A stretch of 64,000 nucleotides of DNA from Ixodes scapularis (lineage: Eukaryota; Arthropoda; Arachnida; Ixodida; Ixodidae). Where the stretch lies: contig NW_024609839.1 of the NCBI RefSeq assembly GCF_016920785.2, forward strand, positions 23,685,085 to 23,749,084, in the 5' to 3' direction. Position 1 is the stretch's first letter; each line of letters starts with the position of its first letter. This document shows, piece by piece, positions 54,610 through 64,000 of the stretch. A program made the translations under genes and the position numbers. The notes beneath the pieces were generated by a model that had not been told where the DNA came from, searched no databases, and was given only the letters and a program-made list of their open reading frames with translations.

Positions 54610-56405
54610 GTACAGGCCAGTTCGAAAGAATGATTTTTGGCCTCACAAATGCACCAGCTGTCTTCCAACGCCTTATGAACCGTGTCTTAGGGCCGCTAAG
54701 GGGACGATTTGTTGTGTGCTACTTAGATGATGTTCTCATACCAGCGCAAGACTTGAACGATATGATTCACCGGCTACGACAAGTTTTGCAAGCTATTAAG
54801 GATGAAAATTTGACCCTGCGCCTCAGCAAGTGTGCGTTTGCCAAAGGAAGCGTGGGCTTTCTGGGGTTCCGCTTGAGCGGAGGGCAGATGCAGCCAGGAG
54901 AGGCCAAGATGAATGCAATCGCCCAGTTTCCGATCCCTCGGGATGTGCATGACGTAAGGCGATTCTTGGGACTGAATGGATTTTTTCGGAAATTCGTCCC
55001 TAAATATGCTCTGATCGCCGAACCCTTGACAAGACTCACAAAGAAAGATGTTGTTTTCGAGTGAGAAACAGAACAAGAAAACAGCTATCAAGACCTGAAA
55101 GGACGCCTCACGTCGAAGCATGTGCTGCAGCTTTTTGACCCTAAGGCAGAGAGTGAATTGCATACAGACGCTAGATCAAAGGAGCTGGCAGGAATGTTGC
55201 TACAACGAAAGGACAGTAAGTAGCATCTTGTCTACTGTGTGAGCAAAAAGACAACTGAGGCTGAGAGCAAGTACATTCAACAAGGCTTGAACTCATGGCC
55301 ATTGCTTGGTCAGTGGATCGACTGAGATCCCTCCTCTTGGGCATTCACTTCACGGTAGTTACGGACTGTCAAGCGCTCGTCTACTTGAATGCCCAGCGAA
55401 CTCAGAAGCCTCAAATCGCGCGTTGGTATGACCTCATACAGGAATTTTACTTCACGATAAGGCACCGACCTGGTACCCAGATGTTGCATGTTGACTCACC
55501 GAGTCGGCAGCCCGTGGAAGGCTCGAGCGACACCATGAATGATCTTCTGGAAGGGCGCTTCGAAGTGTGCCTGACTTGCAGTCTGGAGGATCAAATACTA
55601 GCAATGCAAAGAGGAGACGAGGAATTGCGCCAGCTGTTTGAGATACTGGAAAAACTGGAAGATCTCCGTACTAAGGAGGACAAGAGTAAAGCTAAGGACT
55701 ATGCCCTCAGGAATGGAAAGCTCATGCACACCATTGATCAGGACAAACAGAGATCAATGAAGTTTGTGCAGCCCAAGGCAACTTTTTGCTACCCGAGACA
55801 CGTCAGTCAAGCATGTGCTTTGTGCGATCGAGGAATTCATACTTGAGAGAGGTCTGCCTAAAACCATCATCACAGACAGAGGAAGCTGTTTTACATCGAG
55901 AGCGTTCGAAGAGTTCTGTACAACACGCACCATACAACACGTGCTAAACTCCTCGCGTTACCCCCAGGCCAACGGCCAAGTCGAGCAAGTAAACCGAACG
56001 GTGCTGCCTGTCATCACAACAGCCATGAAAAATCCCGACCACCGAGACTGGGACGCTAAACTCAAACACGCAGAGTGCAGCCTGAACAATGCTGTGAACA
56101 AGACAACAGGGAAGAAACCATTCGAACTGCTTCATGGATACAAGCCAAGCTTCTACAAAATTGCGCTACAGGAGCTAGCATTGGCTGATGAGGCCACATG
56201 GAAGGATCCTAGCGAGCTGCGAGTACGTGTAAGACAACGGTTGCTGGAGGAACAGGAAAGAAGCAAGCAGACGTATGATCGTCGGCACTACCCAGCAAAG
56301 CTGTACGATGTTGGAGAAGTTGTATTTATGAGGAGAGCAACACAGCATACCGGAAACCCAACGAAGACACAACCCAAGTACCGAGGAGCTTTCACAGCTT
56401 TTTGA
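54610..56405 (+). pseudogene. Ty3/gypsy pol fragment: RT, RNase H and integrase core
   Basis: From about 54610 the frame reads FERMIFGLTNAPAVFQRLMN, then VVCYLDDVLIPAQ with YLDD, and FLGLNGFFRKFVPKYA of the connection region. A TGA at 55062 replaces tryptophan in frame, and RNase H follows with ELHTDARSKELAGMLLQ, broken by a TAG near 55221 and a shift near 55285. RHRPGTQMLHVDSPSR (55464-55507) closes RNase H. The integrase HHCC finger and first catalytic D are deleted. The core resumes with PKTIITDRGSCFTSRAFEEF and YPQANGQVEQVNRTV, with D and E preserved. No LTRs were found at either side, so this is an internal fragment. Confidence 0.85.
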
Positions 56406-56479
56406 AACACGTTTCTTTTTTTTTTGTTTTTTTTTTAGCTCAAATATTTAACACTAAGAACTTGAGATTGGGCGAGTTG
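56406..56479. other. T-rich junction between gypsy and Penelope fragments
   Basis: A T-rich run is followed by TTGAGATTGGGCGAGTTGGT, resembling the sequence at 32776-32795 beside the other Penelope insertion. Confidence 0.5.
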
Positions 56480-57222
56480 GTTGTTCATGTTTGTCGACGT
56501 ACTCAAAACTCCTGAAAAGAGGCATAGTGCGGTCATGCCTTAAGAGCTCAATCGCAAAGTCGTGCTCGCATTCCATACAAAAGAGTTTCGACGGGCAAAT
56601 TGCAAGACTGAAGTCAGCAGGGTACCCTGTGTTCTTATTGGTGTCAGTGGTCGAAACTATTTTTGAAGAAATGAAGCAAGAGAACTGTGTCAAACAACTA
56701 CACAGAGACAGGACAAGAAGATCAGTCATCGTCTCTTACATCCACAATTTTCTTCACGGCCTCAAGAAAACAGCGAACAGAGTCAATGATGGTATCGTTT
56801 TTTCAGCACCCACCAAACTGTCCAGCCTTTGCAAAAACGTCACCACACCCTCAAATCCCGCAATCTGCTGCTCCAAGAAGCATAGGACCAACTTTGTGCC
56901 GTGCGTTGAGGGGGTTTTCTATTCATTCCCCCTTTCCTGTGGAAGACAATACGTTGGACAAACTGGGCGATGTCTAAATGATCGCCTTCGAGAACACTCC
57001 AACAACATTAAAAACGCCAACTCTGGCCACTTGGGGATACACTGTCGGGATTGTGGGTGTGTCGCACATTTCAACAACAGCACCGTGTTGGGCAAAAGTG
57101 TAAACCAATTAACAAGGGAAATCATCGAAGCCGAGAACATCAAACGACTAGAGGACAAATGTCTTAGTACGCCGTCGATAACATTATCATGCAAAGAGAT
57201 TAATTATTTAGCCGCAAATTAG
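56480..57222 (+). pseudogene. 5'-truncated Penelope-like element with GIY-YIG endonuclease
   Basis: The 243-codon frame from 56491 begins in the linker after RT with LLKRGIVRSCLKSSIAKSCS, then LKSAGYPVFLLVSVVETIFE and IVSYIHNFLHGLKKTANRVN. The endonuclease is FVPCVEGVFYSFPLSCGRQY followed by VGQTGRCLNDRLREHSNN. The end is SITLSCKEINYLAAN and a TAG at 57220. The endonuclease residues (G-Y-V-G, R, E) are present. The reverse transcriptase is absent. It belongs to a different family from the element at 32875, to judge from low identity. Confidence 0.82.
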
Positions 57223-57439
57223 CCTGAGCGTTAGACAGGAATTTTTTACTCTTATGTCGTCTTTTTCTATTTGCAAATCGTCTGAAATCTGAAGAAGTAG
57301 AAGCCGAAGTAATACACGAAATACAAAGTTGTTAGTAAGCGTTGTGTGAGAGGAGTGTTCTTTGTTCTTTGGGGAGCGTGAATGCTTGAATGACAGTTTT
57401 TCGAGCGCGCTAAACGTTGACAAACATTTAACTTATATT
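57223..57439 (+). other. Probable 3' UTR of the Penelope fragment
   Basis: No coding sequence. Contains CTGAAATCTGAAGAAGTAGAAG. The end of the element was not found. Confidence 0.4.
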
Positions 57440-58560
57440 CAACAGATCGCATATGGATCCATTCTAGGACCAATATTGTTTCTTGTTTATATTAATAATA
57501 TTCTACATATCGCGCATATTGCGGACATGGTATAATTTGCAGACGACTGCAATGTTTTTTTTTACCCCGCAATGACTTCAGGCGTCCTGAAGGTGGATCA
57601 AATGATTGGCTAATTAAACTATCCACGTACGGCTAGTGAAAAACCAGATCGAACTGAATATTTCTAAAACTAATCTATTATTTTCAGGGCTAAAAACAAG
57701 GCACTTAATTATGAAATTCCTATAAAATTTAATTCTAACATATTAGAGAACGTTTAATCCATGAAGTTCTTGGGTGTATGGTTTCACGAGAGTTTGCACA
57801 GGACAACCCATCTATCTACGGTATGTTTAACCCTCTCACGATCAATTGGCACATTACATAAACTAAGACTCTTACTACAAACATGGCTTAAGCGCCAGCT
57901 ATACTGTGCACTTGTACACTCTCACCTACATTACCGTTCATTGGTTTGGGAAACGACATAAAAAAAGCAACCTTAAAACTCTTTTTTGTATTACAAGAAA
58001 GAGGAATTCAGTCCATTCTATGCTTGTGCTGTAATGATCACATATACATTTATTTTAAGAAGTATACTTTATTTCCTGTGCAACGGTTAACCATTCTCAA
58101 CTTCGCGACAGTAATTCTTCCACTCTTTTAAAAGCAATATGGAGTCCTTCCTTACTGCAGCTTAAGACGTGTGGAGTATGGCAGAAGCCAAACATGCACT
58201 AATTATGATGAGCAGACATTGGAGCAGCAATTAGCACAATTTTTAAACATGCATACAATTTCCCGATATAGCAACAAAATAATGATCTGCAGATATATTT
58301 AAAAAAAGTAGAAAGGAATATATATTGGAGCAGATATGAAATATTCTGTAGAACTGCTGACACTTATTTCATTGTGTTAGGAATGTACACATTTCTTGTT
58401 ATTTATGTTTTGTTATTATGTTTCATTTTATATATACTGTGTGTTTCTTGTAAAAGCTGCGCCGCTCTGAAACTTGTATGGGGTAAAGGACCTGGATCAG
58501 GTGTTTTAATGCAACTTTTGCTTTGCCACCCCAAATAAAATGGCAAATAAATATAAATAA
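57440..58560 (+). pseudogene. CR1-like LINE fragment with 3' UTR and tail
   Basis: Around 57460-57535 it reads GSILGPILFLVYINNILHI and a degraded FADDC (57537-57552), RT motifs of a CR1/L2-type LINE. A second block at 57761-57961 reads MKFLGVWFHESLHRTTHLST and LKRQLYCALVHSHLHY. Several stops and shifts separate them. The 3' UTR runs to CACCCCAAATAAAATGGCAA and an (AAATAAAT)-like tail near 58540-58560, marking the 3' end. Confidence 0.7.
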
Positions 58561-59130
58561 CAGCACATGTAATTTTATCACTGCGCAGCCAAAGCACCAA
58601 ATAACGCCATCCGCTAACGGGGACGAAAACGTCATTGAACGCGGCCGTTTCGGTGCATCGCAGCCATCCGTAAGCCTTTATGAAGGACCTATACACAAAA
58701 AAAAAACATCTGTAGCTATATATTTATAGATATAATTTTAAATTTTAGGTTGCACCTGTGTGGGTTGAGCATCCATATTTTGTGTTGTTGCACCATTTGC
58801 GACGCTAACGTCGTTTTCACAACGCAACAAGCACGCAACTTTGGTTGCGGAGAACAAATTTCGATTTCCTCATCAATACCTTCATGTTCACAAATATTCT
58901 ATAACCGATGTATCATAAATGTACACCAACGGTTACTATTAACTTATAAGTCTGTCATAAAAGGCAAATTTGAAATCTTTCTAGACCTCGCTGACCTTCG
59001 CTGCAACCCTTCAGTATAATTCAAACCCGTTAGATACATCCATGACAAATTCCTCAATAACGCGCTAATTAAAGTCATGTAGTTAAATATGCACTGCCTG
59101 AACTATAACTCATATCGCATTTTTTTACTT
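58561..59130. other. No gene recognised
   Basis: AT-rich. The frame at 58750-59019 shows no domain. Confidence 0.45.
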
Positions 59131-59327
59131 CGGCTCACTAAAACTGTGCAGTACAGCCAAAGCTACAGGGGAGAGAGCGTATGCCAACCTGTTCAAGAGG
59201 AGGGAAAGGAGGAACTGGAGGGAAAGGCTGGGATTCCCCGCTCCTCCATTCCCTCCTCTTGAACAGGTTGGCATATGCTCTCTCCCCTGTAGCCTTGGCT
59301 GTACTGTACTGTTTTGGTGAGACGGAG
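59131..59327. mobile_element. Foldback element
   Basis: Arms of about 85 bp, 59131-59215 and 59242-59327, pair through CTGTGCAGTACAGCC, GGGAGAGAGCG(T/A)ATGCC and CAACCTGTTCAAGAGGAGGG blocks with few mismatches. The loop is ~26 bp. There is no coding capacity. Confidence 0.75.
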
Positions 59328-59630
59328 TATAGATATTGATGTCGCCTCAGTAAACAAAACTGCCATACAAAACATTGTATAAAGACGTATATTAAATAAT
59401 TGGTGTTATTTAGTTTTTTTTAATGTTATTTAATTTTAGTGTCCTGTCATTTATTGTTGAGCTGCGTAAGAACGGCTTTTTTCTTTGGTACTTCCTCATG
59501 ATACAAATTAAACAATGTTTCAATGTTTCAACACTTTCTGTATCATCACTCGAAAGGCATTTCTAGAGCCACACTGAATGTAGGCTTGATCAATCTTAAA
59601 CGTGACGTCATTGGACGGGAAGTAAAGTGA

Positions 59631-59875
59631 TAACGTTATATCAACATTGACACAATGTCCCATTTAACGACCATAAAACGTCGAGTGTATGTCTCAACTG
59701 AACGGGATGTCGATTGAGAACGTCATATTAACAATATAATAACGTTCCCTTTAACGACATAAAATGTCTAGCGCACGTCTGTGATAAGGTTATGTCAACG
59801 CTCAAATAACGTCCCATTTAATGACTATAAAACTTGGAGCTTACGTCGAGACTGAACAGGATGCCAATTGATAAC
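59631..59875. repeat. Degenerate tandem repeat, three units
   Basis: Units begin with AACGTTATATCAAC, AACGTCATATTAAC and AAGGTTATGTCAAC at about 59632, 59719 and 59786, with the next start at 59872. Each contains CCCATTTAACGAC(C)ATAAAA-like sequence and a GTCGAG(T/A) block. Spacings are 87, 67 and 86 bp. Confidence 0.7.
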
Positions 59876-59989
59876 GGTCTCGACCTGGGTCACCATGGAA
59901 CAATGGAGTCAACCGGATCTGGCTTTGTTGCTCGAAAGTGTGTTCGCGAAAGCATGTATATTCGGATTGAATAGACCATTTGCTAAATC

Positions 59990-60110
59990 CATAGAGAAAT
60001 ATAGTACTACGTAAAGAGTGGCAACTCAAGCCGTTTCGCGGCCCAGGAGTTAGGGACTCTACTGGCCGTTAGTAGGCGCAGCAGAGCCACTTATCCTGAA
60101 CATTTTTCAG
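59990..60110 (+). repeat. Dispersed repeat, forward copy
   Basis: Includes ATAGAGAAATATAGTACTAC and GGGACTCTACTGGCCGTTAG. The inverted counterpart is at 61055-61168. Confidence 0.65.
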
Positions 60111-61050
60111 ATATATAATATTAATAAATAACTTTGTTGTATAGGGTGAACTTTTAAAATTATTACGAACTTCGAAAACTTTCAAAACCACTTCAACGGC
60201 TGTGGCTACGGCTGTGGCCCGACGGTTGGCTTCGGAGTCGTGGACTCGACGGAGGGCGGATACTTCGGCTGCTTGGTCTGTGTTTCTTGCCTCGTTGTGA
60301 GGGTTGAGTTGGTTCCGCGGCTTGTTGTCTCGTGCGGGTTTCTAGTCATTCTTTTGTTGCGGTCATGGTATACGGTATGCATAAGAAGTATCGTGACTGT
60401 AGTTTCTTTGTTGATGGACATCTGCATTCGGTCACTGAATTTAGAAGCCACTGGGCCAGATTGTTCTTGTATTGTTGCTGTACTAGTCATATGGTCATAT
60501 GCATGCACACACTTTTCATAGAACTTGTACGATAAATTTTTAAATTGCCTCTATCATATTGCATTTGTAGCTGTAAGTCTCGCTGTAAAACAGTACTTGT
60601 TTCCAAGTGTTGCAATCTTGACGTGTTATTCATACATTGTGCATTTTTATTCTTATTTTCGTTATGTATGAATAACATACATCACTCATTGTCTTCAGAA
60701 TTGATGTCTGTTTTGCTTGTCATATTTACAAAAATTAATATTTTTGTGCTTCAATCCCTGGTATCGGTCCCATGTCGACCCTTCAAGAGAGTTAGCTCAA
60801 ATGTGAAAAAATCATTTTCGGTGTGCGGTCAGTTTGACTTAAATGTAGCGCTGGATGACTTTCCTTCTGCAGTGCAATTAAGGTTATACTTATAAAACAA
60901 TTCTATTTTAAACAAAAAACATACTAGTTACAATAACACTGACTCGTTAAACTAGAGGGCGCATGCTACTGCCCGATACAAAAATACCCCCCTAATTTGC
61001 CTTGAATCCATTCATTCAGATGAGCAGCGGTTACCGCGTGTATCTATCCG
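60111..61050. other. No gene recognised; cysteine/glycine-rich frame near 60.2 kb
   Basis: At 60150-60300 the plus strand could read NFENFQNHFNGCGYGCGPTV, a GYG/C-rich peptide resembling secreted or cuticular peptide pieces, but a TGA closes it just upstream and no start or acceptor was found. A small inverted repeat GTTATTCATAC/GTATGAATAAC lies at 60624-60676. Confidence 0.3.
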
Positions 61051-61054
61051 TTCA

Positions 61055-61168
61055 ACACTCGACTAGGGACTATACTGGCCGTTGGGTGCGCTCGCCGACA
61101 CTGAATTGGGCCGCTGGGGCCTATGGAAGTGTCCGCTTCTTACGTAGTACTATATTTCTCTATGCTAA
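61055..61168 (-). repeat. Dispersed repeat, inverted copy
   Basis: The reverse complement contains ATAGAGAAATATAGTACTAC and AACGGCCAGTATAGTCCC, as at 59990-60110. With that copy it makes an inverted pair about 1 kb apart. Confidence 0.65.
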
Positions 61169-61486
61169 ATCCCCCAGGCGCCCCGGCCCGCACTCCAGGA
61201 ACGGTTTCCCAAGTGATCTATAATTTTGGTTACAGTTTTTGGGTGTAATTCGCAGTCACCCTAAACGAGCGTCCTATAGTGCCCAAGTATCTGTCATACC
61301 ACTTTTAAGATTTCTCGTCAATGACAACGTTTTCGATACTGCGCATGCTGCCCACCCTTCAACCTGGCTCAGCTGCAGAAATCTCTTGCATTATTATCAT
61401 TCTCTTGCAGCTTCAAAGACGCAGATATTAAGTTAGAAACCCTAAAAATGCTATAAACAGCCCCGCTGACTCCGAGCTAAATCCTG

Positions 61487-61515
61487 TTTTTTTTTTTTTT
61501 TTTTTTTTTTTTTTT
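61487..61515. repeat. Run of 29 T
   Basis: Could be the complement of a retroposed poly(A) tail, but no adjacent element was recognised. Confidence 0.9.
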
Positions 61516-62670
61516 GTGAATGTGTTTTTGGTCAATGACAAAATTAAAGTAGAAAAAAACATTGGAGAGATTTTACTGAATATAGAAAGTTTATTAATAC
61601 TACGTATACCGTGTGTCCATATTTTCATCTAAAATTCTTGTCACGAAGCAATGAGTTGTTGAAACAATCGGATTCAATAGTAGATGCTATAAAAGGCATC
61701 GATTTATGGTGTCGATATAAAATGCACAGGAAAATCGGGCACCTGCACGTAGAAAGCTTACATTTTCAACGAAGTTGTATTTTAATCGTGGACGCATTCC
61801 TGTGAAATGTCTCGGCGCAGCTCCGTTGCTATAAAAAGTGATAAAAAGCCGGCATTCTTAAAATTAAAAAAAAAAGTTTACCATTGTGGACGCTATCATC
61901 CTTCGGTGGTAAATAAACATTCACTGGGGATGTCCTTTTTTTATTTCAGCATGTTTCATGTTTTTATGGTCATTATTGAAAAGAGGATAAAACATTCTGG
62001 GTGTAAAATAGGGTGCCCGCCTGAACATAGCAGGCTTGCTCGCCCAGAACCAAGTGGTGTTTCGAAAACCAAACAGTGAAATACTGGCGAGAATGCCATG
62101 ATTCTTTGATGTCTCCGACAACCACCGTGACAACGGGGCTTCCACACAGACTGCAGTGCGATCGTTCTCATGAAAACCTGTGTCGCCTGCTAAGGCCCCT
62201 TGCCTTGGGAGTTGGGATACTTTATTCCCTCAACTTGCTACATCTGTAGGCACTCCCTCGTTCAAGAAGACTTTCTTCTTGCGCAGACCATCTCCCCGCC
62301 TCGCGCTTCGGATTTCCCCACACAAGCAATTACCCGACCATCGTTACTGCTCAAAATCGCAAAAAAAAGAACGCTAGAAGACATTTTTGTGTTTTTGGGG
62401 AAACTTCACCGCTCAAATTCGAGGCAAAACGAAGAAGCCGGCTGGCTGGGTGGAAAAAAACAGTGCGCTGCACGTTTTCCTGCATGGACAACAAGCGAGT
62501 GCAGCAGGGGGGGAGGGTGCAGCAGGGCTCCCCGAAAAACGACCAAGTAGGGGAAGGGAGGAGATCTCCCTGACTGTTCTATGCAAGCCCCAGGCGCGAG
62601 CTTTTTTTTTTTCTTTTTCTCCCCATTTCTTTGGAGCTGTTGCGTCGTCCGCGGTTTACTGACACTTTGT
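61516..62670. other. No gene recognised
   Basis: Small frames only. None shows a domain. Confidence 0.45.
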
Positions 62671-62680
62671 TTCGTAATTA

Positions 62681-63011
62681 GAGCGCAGTTCTTAGGCAAC
62701 CATTTCCGGCTTGAGCGGCGTCACCGTCGGCATCGGTGTCGGGGTAACCACGCGTTGCAATATGGGAAGTTTCCCATAATGACTTCACTCGTAACTCCAC
62801 GCGTGACGTCACGAGGGTTACCCTCGTGAAGGTTACGAGGGTCATGAGGGTTACCTCCACGACGTTTCCCGCGTATTTAGCGGAAAATTTTACGCTCGCG
62901 ACGTTCCACGTGACTTCACGTGTGGCGTCATTATGGAAAACATCCCATAAGGCAACGCGCGGTTACGGCGACGCCGCTCAACCCGGAAACAGGAGCGTAA
63001 GAGCTGCGCTC
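62681..63011 (+). mobile_element. TA-flanked MITE, copy 2, compact
   Basis: Left end GAGCGCAGTTCTTAGGC and right end GTAAGAGCTGCGCTC, flanked by TA at 62679-62680 and 63012-63013. It shares the CCATTTCCGGCTTGAGCGGC subterminal part with copy 1 and its complement near the right end. At 331 bp it has only one GTATTTAGCGGAAAATTT unit, so it probably shows the form before minisatellite expansion. It also has several GTGACGTCAC/CGTGACTTCACG sites. Confidence 0.75.
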
Positions 63012-63313
63012 TAAAACAGAGCCACGTGCTTGCCCTTAGCCAAGTACGTGGCTTGGCGGAGCTGAGGAACAACGGGAACACGGAGGGGAGGGGGCAAGGA
63101 GAGGGGGAGGGGATGTGCAGGCATTGTTCAGTAGCCTTGAGCCAAACGCACGGGGGCTCAGTATATTCCCAAGCACCCCCTGGAAATTGTCAGTGGGTGC
63201 TCAAGCCACTGTTGTCCCCCCGCTTCCGGGGTCGCCTGACCCGTTTACACACTTCCAACCGACTACCACCAATGTAACAAGACCTATTTTTGAGCTTCTT
63301 TTGACGGCTTAAG

Positions 63314-63500
63314 CGCCGTTTACACACTTGCAACCGAGAAAGACCGAGAGAGACAAGGCCGGTATTTAAGCCTCTTGCGATGGCGGAGGGCCGGATGCAC
63401 TACTGCGGAGCAGGTCCTACGCCATCGCAACAGGCTTTAAAACCGGTCTTGTCTCTCTAGGTCTTACTCAGTTGCAAGTGTGTGAACGGGCCTTTACGAC
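63314..63500. mobile_element. Foldback/inverted-repeat element
   Basis: The left arm CCGTTTACACACTTGCAACC... and the right arm ...GTTGCAAGTGTGTGAACGGG pair over ~70 bp, including AGAGAGACAAG and GCCTCTTGCGATGGCG blocks. A partial copy of the left arm precedes it at 63238-63262, and the motif AAAACCGGTCTTGTCTC appears again at 63975-63991, at the window edge. Confidence 0.7.
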
Positions 63501-63839
63501 GGGCTCCGCAGCAGCGCATACGGTTGTAACCCGCTGCAAGAGGCTGAAATAAACGAAGACACTTAAGAATGCTTACGTGTAGGAGTCCGAAGGCATTCCT
63601 ACACGCAGCGCATTCCTACAAACAGCGTGCCATGTCTTTCGTTTTCACAAGGCGCTCTGGCGGTGACATCATGCTCCTCCATTGCGCAGGAGCGGCACAC
63701 CCAAAGGCTCCACGGCTTCCGTGACGATGCATCTGAGTTGCTGTGCTTTTCTTTGTGTTTTATTTCTAAAGTGCGTCCGCTTTGACCTTGAGAGCCCCAC
63801 CAACTTCTGGGATGAAGCATCTGCATTTCTGTTCTTTTG

Positions 63840-63901
63840 GCCAATGGGACTTTAGGTGCCGTTTCACTCAGCCAATGGGAATTGAGGTGCCGTTTCGCTC
63901 A
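63840..63901 (+). promoter_or_regulatory. Duplicated 31-bp unit with CCAAT box
   Basis: GCCAATGGGACTTTAGGTGC at 63840 and GCCAATGGGAATTGAGGTGC at 63871 begin two direct 31-bp units, followed by AGTATAGGTGCCTTTTATCG. Two CCAAT boxes before a weak TATA-like sequence suggest a promoter, but the downstream gene would lie beyond the window. Confidence 0.35.
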
Positions 63902-64000
63902 GTATAGGTGCCTTTTATCGCTGCTACAGACAACACCAGGTTCGCACCATGAAACAGTTAATGCTTTCGCATTAAAACCGGTCTTGTCTCAGCAGGTTGT

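Noticed and set aside
60206..60508. 100-codon minus-strand frame rich in T, P and Q
   Set aside because: The composition is low-complexity and the plus strand has an alternative GYG/C-rich reading. Neither has start or splice support.

Overview
The window looks like repeat-rich nuclear DNA from an arthropod with a large genome, most likely a hard tick. This is inferred from the mix of elements: Penelope-like elements with GIY-YIG endonucleases, an RNase H-bearing I/Jockey-type LINE, short-LTR Ty3/gypsy elements, CAGTGTTG- and TAGNGATG-ended hAT elements, foldback elements containing ACAGGGACA, and a tRNA-like SINE head. Nothing suggests a bacterial or organellar sequence, and I see no complete, uninterrupted host gene. 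Most of the recognisable coding sequence belongs to mobile elements.

Layout. 1-7 kb: remnants of a transposon-linked protein and a Penelope reverse transcriptase, small inverted-repeat elements, a tRNA-like/SINE head and a possible solo LTR. 7.26-10.60 kb: a structurally complete hAT transposon with an 8-bp target duplication and an intact 613-codon transposase. 13.2-13.8 kb: the first of three copies of a TA-flanked MITE family (others at 38.3 and 62.7 kb); the first and third of these in position order carry an expanded minisatellite of small palindromes. 16.0-22.0 kb: a ~167-bp tandem array interrupted by a hAT-like non-autonomous element, itself interrupted by a Ty3/gypsy retrotransposon. 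Removing the outer insertion restores the array period. 32.8-36.4 kb: a Penelope-like element with 11-bp target duplications and 1,034-bp near-identical inverted arms. 38.9-46.2 kb: a PIF/Harbinger-like fragment and an open reading frame split by a ~6.6-kb LINE. 48.5-52 kb: a Tigger-like end, a THAP-domain exon, a possible solo LTR and a possible two-exon secreted-peptide gene on the minus strand. 54.6-58.6 kb: end-to-end fragments of a gypsy pol, a Penelope element and a CR1-like LINE. 59-64 kb: foldback elements, a degenerate tandem repeat and MITEs.

The elements do not form one pathway. They record successive insertions. Only the hAT transposase and the Penelope RT-endonuclease still have long intact frames and could supply enzyme activity. 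The gypsy copies and the LINE are disabled by deletions, stops and frameshifts. The best candidates for host function are the THAP exon, the signal-peptide exon pair and two promoter-like motifs, all from sequence pattern alone.
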